Positions 10,272-22,000 of a stretch of 64,000 nucleotides of DNA are shown here, one piece after another (within the stretch, counting starts at the first letter, position 1; each line of letters opens with the position of its first letter). The DNA lies in NCBI GenBank assembly GCA_016648135.1, contig JADDOH010000156.1:1-64000 (forward strand), read 5' to 3'. The DNA is from Agrypnia vestita (taxonomy: Eukaryota; Arthropoda; Insecta; Trichoptera; Phryganeidae). Made by a program: the position numbers and the translations under genes. The notes under the pieces are model-generated. The model made no database searches. It saw nothing but the letters and a program-made list of their open reading frames with translations, and was not told where the DNA came from.

Positions 10272-13200
10272 AAAAGTAACCCATAAAAACCAAGTTTTTA
10301 TTATACTCCCTTTCTTTGTAAAATATAACAACAATTAAAGATGAATTAAAACATATAACATAACACTAAACTTACAGTAATTTAATATATTTCTAAAATG
10401 TCAGATGTTTTGAGCTTTGATAAGACACTTCATGCTTTGAAGATTAAATTCTAAAAACATTTGTCAGTCAATTTAGATTTTCGACATTCGAAGTGAAGTA
10501 CCTATTATGCATACCGACGGAGTAATTCAAATTTAGAAAATATACCGCGACGTTATCGGGCCGCCGTAATCAAACTATTCTAATGATTCCAATTTGAAAA
10601 AACCAATAAAATTTCTTAAAGTCAGAAATTGTACTATAATTATTTATTTTTTTAAAGAAAATTTGATAGATCTTCTTGATCGTCGCCACGAGTCTACTTG
10701 CCAAGTTTCAGCTCGATTGGATCGCGGGAAAAGGGTCAAAAATCGATCCAAAGTTTTTGTTGACGGCAAGCAAGCAGACGCCACGAGTTAATATAAAGGG
10801 AGTAAAAAGTCTAAAATTCACATTAAATACAGTACCGACGTACCGAATTGCATTTTGCTTGTATAAAAAAGATAAAATGAAACATTAAGCACATAATTCA
10901 ATCAATAATAACACATTACTAATTTGATCACAATTATATTATGAAAATACATCAGCAAATAGAAAATAAATAAAATAACAGCGCCTGGAGCATATGCAAG
11001 TTTCATAACATCATTTTGATAATAGGAACGTTCTGAGCAATGAAGAGGAACCATCACACAACCAGGGTCATTTTATGAGCAATAGCTCCCATATCGGTCC
11101 TACACTTTTGCCGCCCAATTCGGCGTTTTATACTAAAATAGTCATCTTACTCATGCCGCTTAAACTTGTATGAGTGCAAGGCGCAACTCGGGGAGGCATC
11201 CACACAAAACCGCTTTACTGTCTCCTAGGAGCATAGACGCACATGCATATGCGATTTTCATAACACTATTTTCAACAACTAGATGTCGTTTTTATAAGAA
11301 TTGCTGTTGGTTAAATAGCATTCAGAAAACCGCCATTACAGCTTTCGATTGGCGAGTTATGTGAAAAATTCCGTTGAACAATGCGCGCCCCTCTCATTGC
11401 ATAACTAAAATTCTACCATCAACGTGTCTAAAGAAGCGTAAATTCAAAAATGTTTTCAATGAATTCCGAAATCAGAAGATTTTGTTTTGTGACCAAACCT
11501 CTATAACATGGGTAACTCTGTTTCTTCCACAAATATGCAAAGCTAAGAATAAACCCCTCTTCAAGTGGTTTTCTACAAAACATGGGAACCTAACTCTGCT
11601 TCTTCCACAAATACGACCAAATAGTAACATCAATAAATAACTATCATACTTTTCTATCTAAAATCCTGTGACAGACGACTCACAATAACTAATATACGAG
11701 CCGTTGAGTATCAAAATATATCCAACCACCATCTTGCTTTTTTTTAGATTTGAATGTCAATATATTCTCTAAGCTCATTCCCACATTTGAAATATTAATT
11801 AACTATCATAACAAGTATCAATTTAAAATTATTGCTTGTTAAAAATCAGCTTGGTTTTAAAAACATACCTAGGTCTATCTATATTTATTTCCATGCAATT
11901 CATAATCAACTTTAATCAAAATTCTTGTATTTCAAAAGCAACCTAAATCCAATGTCTGGTTTCAAAATGTAATTAAAGTCTATTTTAAAAATTAAAATAA
12001 CTCACGAAATGCAAATGTTTAATAATATACGACACACGTCATGCTATTTAAATATTTTATTTTGAATTCTCTTTACCATTAGTTTTTATTTCATATTCTT
12101 CATGTTATAAATAATATGTAGGTAAAACAGTTTTCTGTAATTTGCCAAAGAAATAGTTCATGGCGTTAGGTAAGAAGATTTTGATTTTCAACTAGTCATG
12201 TGACTTTCTGTATTATTTGGTAGGTAGGTATATATGTGTATTTATTAAACGCCGAAATTATTAAAATACATATATATTCTTATCACATTTAAATGTGATA
12301 TTTGATCTGAAAACTCCCCTCGTAATTTAACAACATAGTAATATTGTAGTAGGCCATGTTTCGCGTATCTAGGTAGGTATCGATTACTCATTATTAATAA
12401 TAGAGATAGAGTCAACGAGTGGTTAATCAAAATTCGCCGCACCGCTGGAGACTATTTTGCGGTCACTGATTGTGTGATTGTGTTGTACATTTCCTTTACA
12501 TAATGACTCTCTCTTCCAAACCGCTCTTTCGCTGTACAATCTACAGCTCATCAATCACTTGGACCCTCTGCGCCACATGATTCACTATCCAAATTTAACC
12601 CATTGCCTTTATTATAATTTCATCATTATGTTTCACATTCATCAACAATAGAAACAATGCGGTGTCAATACTCATGTCCGTCCCAAGTGAGGCACTGCGT
12701 AAGGGCGGCAGGCTCGTGCAGCGGCAAATTTAGATAAAATAAACTAAAAAAGTACCTACTTGACCATAATTTTATTTATTTACTTATGATAAATATGCAG
12801 TGGGACCACAGAGTATAAAATTGAACAGAGGTGAACAAAACCCTTTTTGTAAGAGAGATTGAGTCACAGCGGATGAATGTACCTCTTCGCGTATATTTAA
12901 GACACATTTATGCAACAGTTAAAGTATTTACTTTTACATAATTAAATCCCCTAGTAAGTAAAACCTATTTTTACTTCCTTTCTTTTAACTCGTGGCGTCT
13001 GCTTGCTTATTTCCTTAACGAAAAAACATTGGATCGATTTTTAACCCTTTTCCCGTGATCCAATCGAGCTGAAACTTTGCAAGCAGACTCGTAGCGACGA
13101 TCAAGAAGATTTATCAAATTTTCGTTAAAAAAAAATAATAATTAAAGTATAATTTTGGATTTTTAGAAATTTTAATGGTTTTTTCAAATTGGAATCATTA

Positions 13201-13652
13201 CAAAATTTTGATTACTACCAACGGCGGCCTAACGACGACGCCACGGAATATTTCAAATTTGAATTACTCCGTCGGTATAATAGGTAAATAACTACGAATT
13301 TCGAAAATTTATAACAATTGGTTCACAGATGACAGCAAAATTGGGTATTTTGGGAAGAAATCAAATAATCATTTATTTCTTTTAGATTTCTGCTTGGTTT
13401 TGAAGAATTCTACATTACTCAAATCTGATTCTGACTGTATCATTTGACGCTGGAAATTCGTAAGGTACGATATTGATGATAATTGAATCTATCAAATTCT
13501 TGACATCTCAAAACATCTGACATTTTAGAAATATATTTAATTCCTGTAAGTTTAGTGTTATGTTATATGTTTTAATTCGTCTTTAATTATTGTTTTATTT
13601 TACAAAGAAAGGAAGTATAGTAAAAACTTGGTTTTTATGGGTTACTTTTTTA
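10272..13652. repeat. 3.4-kb inverted repeat with ~0.55-0.69-kb arms
   Basis: The left arm at 10272-10808 begins AGTAACCCATAAAAACCAAG and runs to the word ACGCCACGAGTTAA. The right arm at 12960-13652 is its reverse complement (ACTCGTGGCGTCTGCTTGC to CTTGGTTTTTATGGGTTACT). A conserved block near AAGGGTTAAAAATCGATCC lies in both arms. The 2.15-kb interior (10809-12959) contains no frame I recognise. It could be one long foldback element or two oppositely oriented insertions. Confidence 0.7.
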
Positions 13653-13880
13653 CTTCCTTTCTTTTAACTCGTAGCGTCTGCTTGTCTGCGGAAAAAACTT
13701 TGGATTGATTTTTAACCCTTTTCCCGTGATCCAATCAAGCTGAAACTTTGCAGGCAGATTCGTGGTGACAATGAAAATGATCTAACAAATTTTCGGTTTA
13801 AAAAATTAATTTTAGTATAATTTTGGAGTTTTCAAAATTTTCAGGTTTTTTTCAAATTGGAAACCATACAAATGGGAAAG
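13649..13880. repeat. Third, partial copy of the same repeat
   Basis: Starts ACTTCCTTTCTTTTAACTCG directly after the right arm of the 10272-13652 inverted repeat. It repeats about 230 bases of that arm in the same direction, including TTTAACCCTTTTCCCGTGAT. This gives a head-to-tail pair of arms here. Confidence 0.65.
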
Positions 13881-14605
13881 GAGCCCGACGCGTGGAGAAG
13901 GCTTGAAACCTGTTTCAACTAGTCTGACTCGAGTCATGGGTCCGATCAGATGGTTTCAACGACGCCGTGCCCCCCTATACCAATTATTACGTTTTCAATA
14001 TTCTACAAGTTTTAAGGATAATAATATACATGAAATAGACTTTCCACATGAACTTAAAGCAAGAGGAATATGTTGATAGAATATCAAATTAGAAACGAGA
14101 AAGTAAGTACAATTAAAAATTAGTTTTTAAGGGTTAGTTTTTTTACAATAGAGATTGCTTTTAATTTTTTTAAATTTCGTCCCACACCGAGACTCTTCTA
14201 GTAAAAACGTATTTTTGTAATAAATCGTGTCTTATTTACTAAGACATACTTTTTAAGAGTATTTAGTTTGATCTTTTTATATATTTTTTTAAACAAGTCA
14301 AACGTATTGGAACCAACCGTGAAACCTGACTGTGTATCGAGAAATTTACGTTAGTTAATGTCTATATATTTTGGTGGTCTGTGAGTGGGACGTAATTTTT
14401 TCACTTTTGAAAATTCAATTAAAAAAACTGCAGGTAGTATGATAATTGGGAAAATCGTGTCTTAAAAATAATATCGTGTAAATGTGCACTATCCCGCCGC
14501 TGGCATTTCTCGAAACTGGAACATAAATAGGTAAGAACCTAAGAAATTTGCACCGATAATGACCTTGGATAACATAGCCATCCAATCTAGAACTGTTAAT
14601 CCCTG
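13881..14605. other. Intergenic, no recognised feature
   Basis: AT-rich DNA with short frames only. No recognised gene or transposon end. Confidence 0.5.
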
Positions 14606-14608
14606 TTA

Positions 14609-14858
14609 GGGCCGGTTGTTTCAAGTTGGATTAAAGTAAGCGTTCTTTTAAAGCATAGATTTTTACGTTCTCCACCAATCAGACGATCCGTTTTCGTAAA
14701 AATCTATGCTTTAGGCCCGGTTGTTTCAAGTTGGATCAAAGTAAGCGTTCTTTTAAAGCATAGATTTTTACGTTCTCCACCAATCAGACGATCTGTTTTC
14801 GTAAAAATCTATGCTCTGATCGACCGCTTACTTTGATCGAACTCGAAACAACCGAGCC
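14609..14858. mobile_element. PIF/Harbinger-type MITE (GGCCCGGTTGTTTCAAG family), partly duplicated
   Basis: Ends GGGCCGGTTGTTTCAAG and its inverse, flanked on both sides by TTA (14606-14608 and 14859-14861), the usual PIF/Harbinger target duplication. The left half (about 105 bases, ending ..AATCTATGCTT) is present twice in tandem. The inner stem GCATAGATTTTTACG is conserved in all family members (also 17991-18137, 20325-20469, 60940-61080, and fragments near 49432 and 50053). Confidence 0.8.
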
Positions 14859-14861
14859 TTA

Positions 14862-15824
14862 GTGTAGAACTCATTCCTAAATAATTATGTTTATTGATTT
14901 CCGATAGTCTTTATTTTGTGCAGCATATTATTTACAATTAATTTTAACATTAAGACATTATTATTAATTTATCATAAAAAGTTTAATGCGTATTGTGTAG
15001 AAACTTGTTAATCTTGAACTCATTCCTAAATTGTATTTATTTAGTTTTGACATTAATTAAAATTTACTTTATCATTTAAACATTATTTATTATTAATTTA
15101 TCATAAAAAAGTGTATTGTGTAATAATATCATACTCAAAATGTTCATAAAATAATTAGTTTTAAAATAAAATAAAAAAATATCTAGGTTGTAGTCTAGGA
15201 CCACTGTTAGGATCAAAAATGACCTGTTGACGGTCTGTTTGTTAAGAAAACTGTCACCTTTGGAAAATAGAAATGCATTTGATGTTGGAGTTTGGGGTTT
15301 TCATAAGTATATGTACTTATTTCTTTATTTTTAACAGCGTAAATTAGTATAATTATTAGTCAAAATTATGTGTACCTACATCTTTTCTCGCTTGTTCCTG
15401 GTTTAGATTTGACGACGCAAAGCGTTCTCGTGAACAGTCCAAACGTCGAATCGCATGCCTAATACAATAATTCTTAGCTCACACAGTGCTCGTGTAATTA
15501 AATTCGGAAATGCACATACACAATTAACATTTTCATAATACTCAGTCCACAATCTTTCTCAAAATTATTCTAACAGAAAATGTTGTCTTCTGTCAAGAGT
15601 TCACTTTTTTATTACAATTCGGGTAATTTCTTTTTTTTCCTTAACCTTCGGGTACCGGAAGATCGAAAATAATCGGGGGCCGAAGCGGGGTACAAAGTGA
15701 CCCCGGTCAAATTTGCGTTTTAATTAAGTTTAGTGGTTTGAAAATGTTTTATAATATTTTTAATTATATTTATTATACAATGCAAACACATACAATGCAA
15801 TTTGTAGTCATTCTATAAGAAACC
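14862..15824. other. Intergenic, no recognised feature
   Basis: AT-rich DNA with one direct repeat (the words GAACTCATTCCTAAAT and TTAATTTATCATAAAA each occur twice, near 14870-14975 and 15018-15108). No coding frame recognised. Confidence 0.5.
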
Positions 15825-16017
15825 TTAGGGTACGAACATGCCGAAGATGCTTCACTGCGATACCTCGCGGTCGCGGTTTAGCTCGCTAACTCGATGTCAC
15901 CTCCATGTAAAACAAACACATGCTATAGATACGCACGCACATGCCGAAAGATAACTCACTGCGATACATCGCGGCCTACATGGAGGTTTACCTCGATGCT
16001 TACGTGAAAACAAAATA

Positions 16018-16157
16018 TTTTGTTTTTACATCGCGGTCGACCGCGAGCAGCGATGTGATCTGGCTCGTGATTGGTCATATTCGCCTCAGCCTTGCGAATT
16101 TGCGAATCACGAGCCAGATCACATCGCTGCTCGCCGTCAACCGCGATGTAAAAACAA
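16018..16157. repeat. Near-perfect ~57-bp-arm palindrome
   Basis: The left arm (16018-16074) contains ACATCGCGGTCGACCGCGAG and GATGTGATCTGGCTCGTGAT. The right arm (16098-16157) is its inverse with very few mismatches. It lies inside the PIF/Harbinger-type element. Confidence 0.75.
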
Positions 16158-16362
16158 ATGGAGCTGTCATTATCATTAATCCCGTATTGTTCATCTCACG
16201 ATCGTTGTAGTACGTCGTGTATAGTAGTGATCGCAGTATCTTTTAAACTGTAAAATAAACTTTACCTACCTTCAGTTCATTTTTTTCACTTGGCGATTCT
16301 ACGTAGTGCCACTTCCGTTCGATTTTTTATTTGATAAATACTGTGAATGTGTGAATTAAATT

Positions 16363-16416
16363 ATGGAGGAGGTGCTAATTGATTTGATTTTTAATATTCC
16401 TGCTTTGTGGGATTAG
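16363..16416 (+). pseudogene. MADF-domain start of a PIF/Harbinger accessory protein (remnant)
   Basis: The short frame MEEVLIDLIFNIPALWD followed by TAG matches the opening of MADF/Myb-like DNA-binding domains (pattern LI.LI...P.LWD) found in the second protein of many PIF/Harbinger transposons. Traces continue past the stop (..HHYRYVLARGWKNS). Too decayed to function. Confidence 0.55.
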
Positions 16417-16874
16417 CGGTAGAAAATCCACCACTATAGATATGTTTTAGCCAGAGGATGGAAGAATTCAAGTGCAACTGAAACGACGTGTTCGCACCGC
16501 CGCACAGTGGGTCGAAACCGTAATTTGAGGGACTTAGGGACCAACTTTCTTTTTTTACTTTTTTCTTTATGCGGATGGATAGAGCTCATTAACCTTATCA
16601 ATAGTTGTCATATGAAACTTTTTCCTAAACTTTATAGTTTGGGCAAAAAAAAAAGGTTTATATTTTTTGTATGGAGCGGATAAAATAAAATAAAATTTCT
16701 GCTAAGTGGTAACTGACCACACTGAAAAAAAAAGTGAGTACAAGTACATTATAACACAAATAATCAACAAAAAACCCAACAAAGTTAGACTAAAAACTAA
16801 CTAAATGATCATTTAATAATACAACAGCAAACTTATTTATTTATTGTAGATAGTAGTTTTACGATATATATATA

Positions 16875-17262
16875 CAGGGTGTACCAGAGCTAGCAGCAGA
16901 AACTTGGCCGGTAGATTCCTGACTATGTTATGAGTCTAAAATGTTCAAGCAACCATGGCCTAATATCAATAGTTATGGAGATATGCAATATCAAAGTTTG
17001 CTTTTTTTAAAATTTGCAGGGTTTTTATCATTTTATTCGACTTGAATTAAAGCGAATGAATTTTTCATAATTGATATAAGTTACTGTAATGATAGTTCTA
17101 CTTTTCGCAAAAAAATAAGTAAGAAATATTGAAAAAAAAATGCAAACTTTGATATTGCATATCTCCATAACTATTGATATTAGGCCATGGTTACTTGAAC
17201 ATTTTAGACTCATAACATAGTCAGGAATCTACCGGCCAAGTTTCTGCTGCTAGCTCTGGTAC
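16875..17262. mobile_element. Foldback element inserted inside the PIF/Harbinger-type element
   Basis: Ends CAGGGTGTACCAGAGC and GCTCTGGTAC, with ~170-base arms that are nearly perfect inverse copies (GGCCGGTAGATTCCTGACTA and TAGTCAGGAATCTACCGGCC). Same family as 1371-1762. The flanking 16730-16830 and 17275-17400 are also inverse to each other (words AACTAACTAAATGA and TCATTTAGTTAGTT). Confidence 0.8.
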
Positions 17263-17710
17263 ATCATATACTATAGTAATTTGTAAAATAATATGTTTCC
17301 TGTTGTATTATTAAGTGTTCATTTAGTTAGTTTTTAGTCGAATTTTGTTGGTTTTTTTGTTGATTATTTGAGTTATTATGTACTTTTACTCACTATTTCA
17401 TATTTAGTTTGTCATAAAAGAAATTACGAAAATAAAAAATAATATTATAAATATATACATTTTTTTATTTTTTCGATCCGTTTATCTGGTAGAGTTGCAA
17501 GTTTATATACAAGTTCATAGCATCAAACGATTACGATTTCGACCCACTGTGCGCCGCCATCCATGTAAAATAGCGAGTATCATTATCGAGGTGCGACTAA
17601 ACCGATATGTTCGCACCGCCATCCATGTAAGTAGCAAGTATCGACATCGAGGTAGCGAGCTGAAACCGCGACCGCGAGGTATCGCAGTGAAGCATCTTCG
17701 GCACGTTCTT

Positions 17711-17857
17711 ACAGTAGCCGGCAAACATCTTGAAATTTTACGGCGAAGGGGGGGGGGAAGTTTGCGCATGTACCATTTCACCAAAGAGACCCAAATTTTA
17801 TCTTCTGCGCATTCCCCCACTACGCCAATAAATTTCAAGAAGTTTGCCGGCAACTGT
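17711..17857. mobile_element. Small MITE inserted in the terminal repeat of the PIF/Harbinger-type element
   Basis: Inverted ends ACAGTAGCCGGCAAACATCT and the inverse of ACAGTTGCCGGCAAACTTCT. About 147 bases. It splits the last bases of the host element's right end, so it is the younger insertion. Confidence 0.75.
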
Positions 17858-17990
17858 ACCCTTAGTATTTTAATGTCTCATCACTCACAAGCGCCGACTC
17901 ACAAAAGTTGTGCAAGCAGAATGAAGTAAGCGTATCGTATAGAATATTGCCGATTGTCTATGGAAAAACGTTTTTTCTTCTTTTAACTTA

Positions 17991-18137
17991 GGTCTGGTTG
18001 TATCAAGTTGGATTAATGTAAAAGTTCGTTTAAAACATAGATTTTTACGGAAACGGGTTGTTTGATTGGTGGAGAACACAAAAAAAACTAAGCTTTAAAC
18101 GAGCTTTTACTTTAATCCAACTTCATACAACCGGGCC
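17991..18137. mobile_element. PIF/Harbinger-type MITE (GGCCCGGTTG family)
   Basis: Ends GGTCTGGTTGTATCAAG and CATACAACCGGGCC, flanked by TTA on both sides (17988-17990 and 18138-18140). It contains the family inner stem ATAGATTTTTACGG. Confidence 0.8.
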
Positions 18138-18140
18138 TTA

Positions 18141-19004
18141 CATATTATCATTTTATTTTCTTTGGGATATTTATGAGGATTGCAAATAATACTAGCTCAA
18201 CATCATTAATAATTATTATTACATAATTTAAAAGATTTTTGGAGTTAACTTGTGCCCCATTCCGGAACGGGAGTTAGAGGAGACAATTTATTGGCGAGGC
18301 AGTGAATAAAATTCATTGAATTGAGATCATTCAACATGTCTACTTTCACTTTGTAAGTAGGTGTATTGGCGAAATTCTAAATAAAATACCGACAATTATT
18401 ACATCACTACATCTCGTCAAAATAATTCGAAGTAAAAAGTAGTCCAAAGAATTCAGTCTTAATAAATATTTTGAAAGCCTACCTCTAAGCTCGGTAAAAT
18501 TTGAATTAACATTAGGGATATAATAAAATCCAATTTCAACTTAAACACTTATGAAATTATTAAAATAATCTGTATTTTATATAATGTTATAATATGTACA
18601 TTACACTTCTGAACGTGCGATCGAAAATGTGCGCCTGGCTATAAATTCTGTGTTCCGTCTATTTTCATGTCTTTGTCTGTGATACTTCGACCGCTGACGT
18701 TTCTCAACGCCATCTATTTATTTTTTGTTTGTGGTTGTCAGATTGTTTTGCAATCGTCAGAATATTCCCAGTATTTTCTATGAATATTCCGCATTCTGTC
18801 ATGTTCTAAGGAGATATATAGTTTCTTACATACGTTATACCATAATTATAGTCATTGCACCATCGTTACGCATTGTTCAGTGCCGGGTGCAAGCAGCACC
18901 TGTTGATCGAAACTCAGATAAAATTAATTTGTTATCTATTTTCCTATCGGGAGCGTTTCTACATATATACTAAATATATTTTTCTTAGACCTAGTTAAAC
19001 AATT
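18141..19004 (+). promoter_or_regulatory. GLOD4 upstream region (putative promoter and 5'UTR)
   Basis: Non-coding sequence upstream of the GLOD4 start codon. A TATAAA lies at 18640-18645 in a locally GC-richer stretch (CGCCTGGCTATAAATTCTG). The transcription start cannot be fixed from sequence. No transposon ends were recognised between 18141 and 19004. Confidence 0.3.
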
Positions 19005-22000
19005 ATGATTCGTGGACGTATTTTGCACTTCGTATTTAAAGTTGGAGACAGGGCGGCTACGGCGAGATTCTACCGAGATGTACTTGGAATGAGGGTGTGT
19101 CTCTAATCTCTATAGTTTAAAATTAAACAATATTTATACCTATAGTTACCTGTTACCTGAAGTGAACTGAATTTGTGTTTTAAAATGTTAAAAACGAGAT
19201 AAATTTTAACTGTTATCTGGATCCTTTGCCTCAATTTTTGAAATGTGAAAATAGTAATATTTTTAATCTATACATTTATCACTTGGATAACCTGATTGCA
19301 GAAGTTAATCTCCATTTTTATAGATAAGATAAAACAACTTTATTGTATTTGAAGTGGGTAAACAATGTAAAATATTAATATAGTATCTAATCTGTTGAAC
19401 ATTAGTTGTGTTATTATGTCAACTTCATTTAGATATGAAATTATTGTGTATGTGATTATAGGTTCTCCGTCATGAGGAGTTCTCGGAAGGTTGTGAAGCA
19501 GCCTGTAATGGGTTGGTAATTTTTCTATATTACAAGTTCTGATAAAATTAATTCAGATTTTTAATTATTTTTGTATTATTAATAGCATTTTTATAATTCC
19601 CAACTTTGTAATATAATACTTGCTTTTGTTGTTTTTTTGTATGTTTTTTTTTTTTAATGAATTATGTTAATCTAAACAACTACACCATATTCATTATAGC
19701 TTTCATATTTTTGTTACGAATTAGAATATTTTAAATATGACTATGTCTTCAATTGTCTGCGAAACATTTTCAAATTCATAAAATTACAATCAAAATGTTT
19801 ATATGCAAGCATGAATAGGTGTGTTAAAAATGAACTTATTCTTTGTGATACTATAATGGGTTACATTATTTGGCTAAATTGTAGATGATGGGTGATATTA
19901 CCAATCCTTATGAGAGTAAGTATCCACAGTGTAGTGTTCTGATTTAAAAATAAAATGGAATCGACTGTCAAGTAAGTATTAACATAGTTATTACACCTTA
20001 AAGTTTCCGTAATTTTATCATATATTTTTGACTCTTGAAAGGCTTTGTCTAAGGACAATGTGTAAATCATGGATAATATTTAGTTAAAGAGAATTTTATT
20101 TACAGATAATATCAAATGTTCATGCGAATTATAGACAATAGAAAAATAATTAATATAAATAACTCTTTGTATTTTTTTTGCTTAATATTTTTTCTTACAC
20201 ATTGTCCTAAGACAAAGTGACTCATGTCAAAATGTATAGTGAAATTTTCGAAACTCTTATGTGTAATATCTTGTTTAATATTTAGTGAATTCTATTTTAT
20301 TTTGATATCAGGACACTCAACTATGGGCCGGTTGTTTCAAGTTGGATTAAAGTAAGCGTTCTTTTAAAGCATAGATTTTTACATTCTCCACCAATCAGAC
20401 GATCCGTTTTCGTAAAAATCTATGCTTTAATCGACCGCTTACTTTGATCGAACTTGAAACAACCGGGCCTACATGGAAGATAATTATTCTCGAAAAGATC
20501 CATTTTACCACTCATCACCTACAATTATTATGCTCGTTATTTTAAACAAAATATTATGAAATCATTTTGTTAACCTATGTTAGTATATGTAATATACGTT
20601 GGAGCGCCTTCTGAATGCACGGCTTGGGCCCGACCGGGTTAAATATTTAGTAATTTGGCTTAGCGGTTCAAATGTCTGTTTTGGTACCACAGAACCTTTA
20701 CCAGCATCATTAAGTATGGAAGAGTTAGTCTCGGTTTCATCATATTCATCACATCAGAACTTTCATTATTAACATTTTTATACACATCCTTTTTTTATAA
20801 TTGTAAAGTAGATAAAATGATGAATCTAAATTATATGTTGTTAAAATTATTAAATTTTAGACCTTACGCAAATCGTTGGAGCAAAACGATGGTTGGATAT
20901 GGATTAGAAGACACTCATTTTGTTGTTGAGCTGACCTACAATTATGGAATCGCATCGTACGAGCAGGGTAATGATTTCCTCGGCATTGTAATCAAGTCTC
21001 GTGAGGCCATCCAGAGAGCAGAAGCAGTCGGCTGGCCCGTGATGGAGCAAAATGGAACCAAAGTAGTGGAAAGTCCTGGTGGATATAAATTCTTCCTGAT
21101 TGACGAACCACAGCCAATTGATTTAGGTACATATTTTTGAATTTCACAATTTATTTTTTCTTTTCCATGTTTTAGAAATTATTATATACAGGGTTATTTG
21201 TAAAACATTAATAACCTCGCAGGGCTATATTCTTGCCTTGATTATGAGTCGAAAATCTTCAAGCTATTATGACCTAATATCAATAGTTGAGGAGATATGC
21301 GACATCAAAGTTTGCATTTTTTTTCAATATTTCTGACTTATTTTTTGCAAAACGTTGGACTATCATTACAGTAACTCATATCGATTACAAAAAATTCATT
21401 TGTTTCAATACGAGTTAAATAAAATGATAAAAACCCCGAAAAAATTCCAATTGGAATGTTTTCCAATGGGAATTCGGAGGTTTTTATTTTTTTATTTGAC
21501 TTGTACTAAAGGGAATGAATTTTTTATATTCGACATAAGTTACTATGATGATAGTCCAACGTTTTACAAAAAATAAGTCAGAAATATTGAAAAAAAATGC
21601 AAACTTTAATGTCACATATCTCCTTAACTATTGATATTAGATCATAATAGCTTGAATATTTTCGAATCATAATCAAGGCAGGAATATAGTCCTGCGAGGT
21701 TATTAATGTTTTACAAATAACCCTGTATATTTATTCTATAATAACTAGTTTTAAAACTGGTCCTAAAATAGGCATGAAAAACAGAACACAACAATTTCTA
21801 TTTAACTGTTTGAGTGCCAAAAAATTCATACAATTGCTTGTAAAATGCCACCAAAAAAACATTTTTTTTTTGAAAATATATATTTTTTTAAAACCCCATA
21901 AATTCTTTGAATTTTCATGGATTTTGATTCTTTTTTTGGTGTTTTATTAAAGAATATCGAAATATTTGAAATAAAACGCTTGTATAAATGAATACAGTAT

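Larger units (their letters stand above)
15828..17861. mobile_element. Nested PIF/Harbinger-type element
   Basis: Inverted ends GGGTACGAACATGCCGAAGA and its inverse, the latter interrupted near the right tip by a separate MITE (17711-17857). TTA flanks both sides (15825-15827 and 17862-17864). Terminal arms of ~90 bases contain GATACCTCGCGGTCGCGG. The interior holds a MADF-like reading-frame start (16363-16416), a strong palindrome (16018-16157) and a foldback insertion (16875-17262) with inverted flanks. It is non-autonomous. Confidence 0.75.

Noticed and set aside
17495..17929. 144- and 112-codon frames on opposite strands
   Set aside because: They cross the terminal repeat of a transposon and a nested MITE; composition is repeat-driven and neither matches a family.
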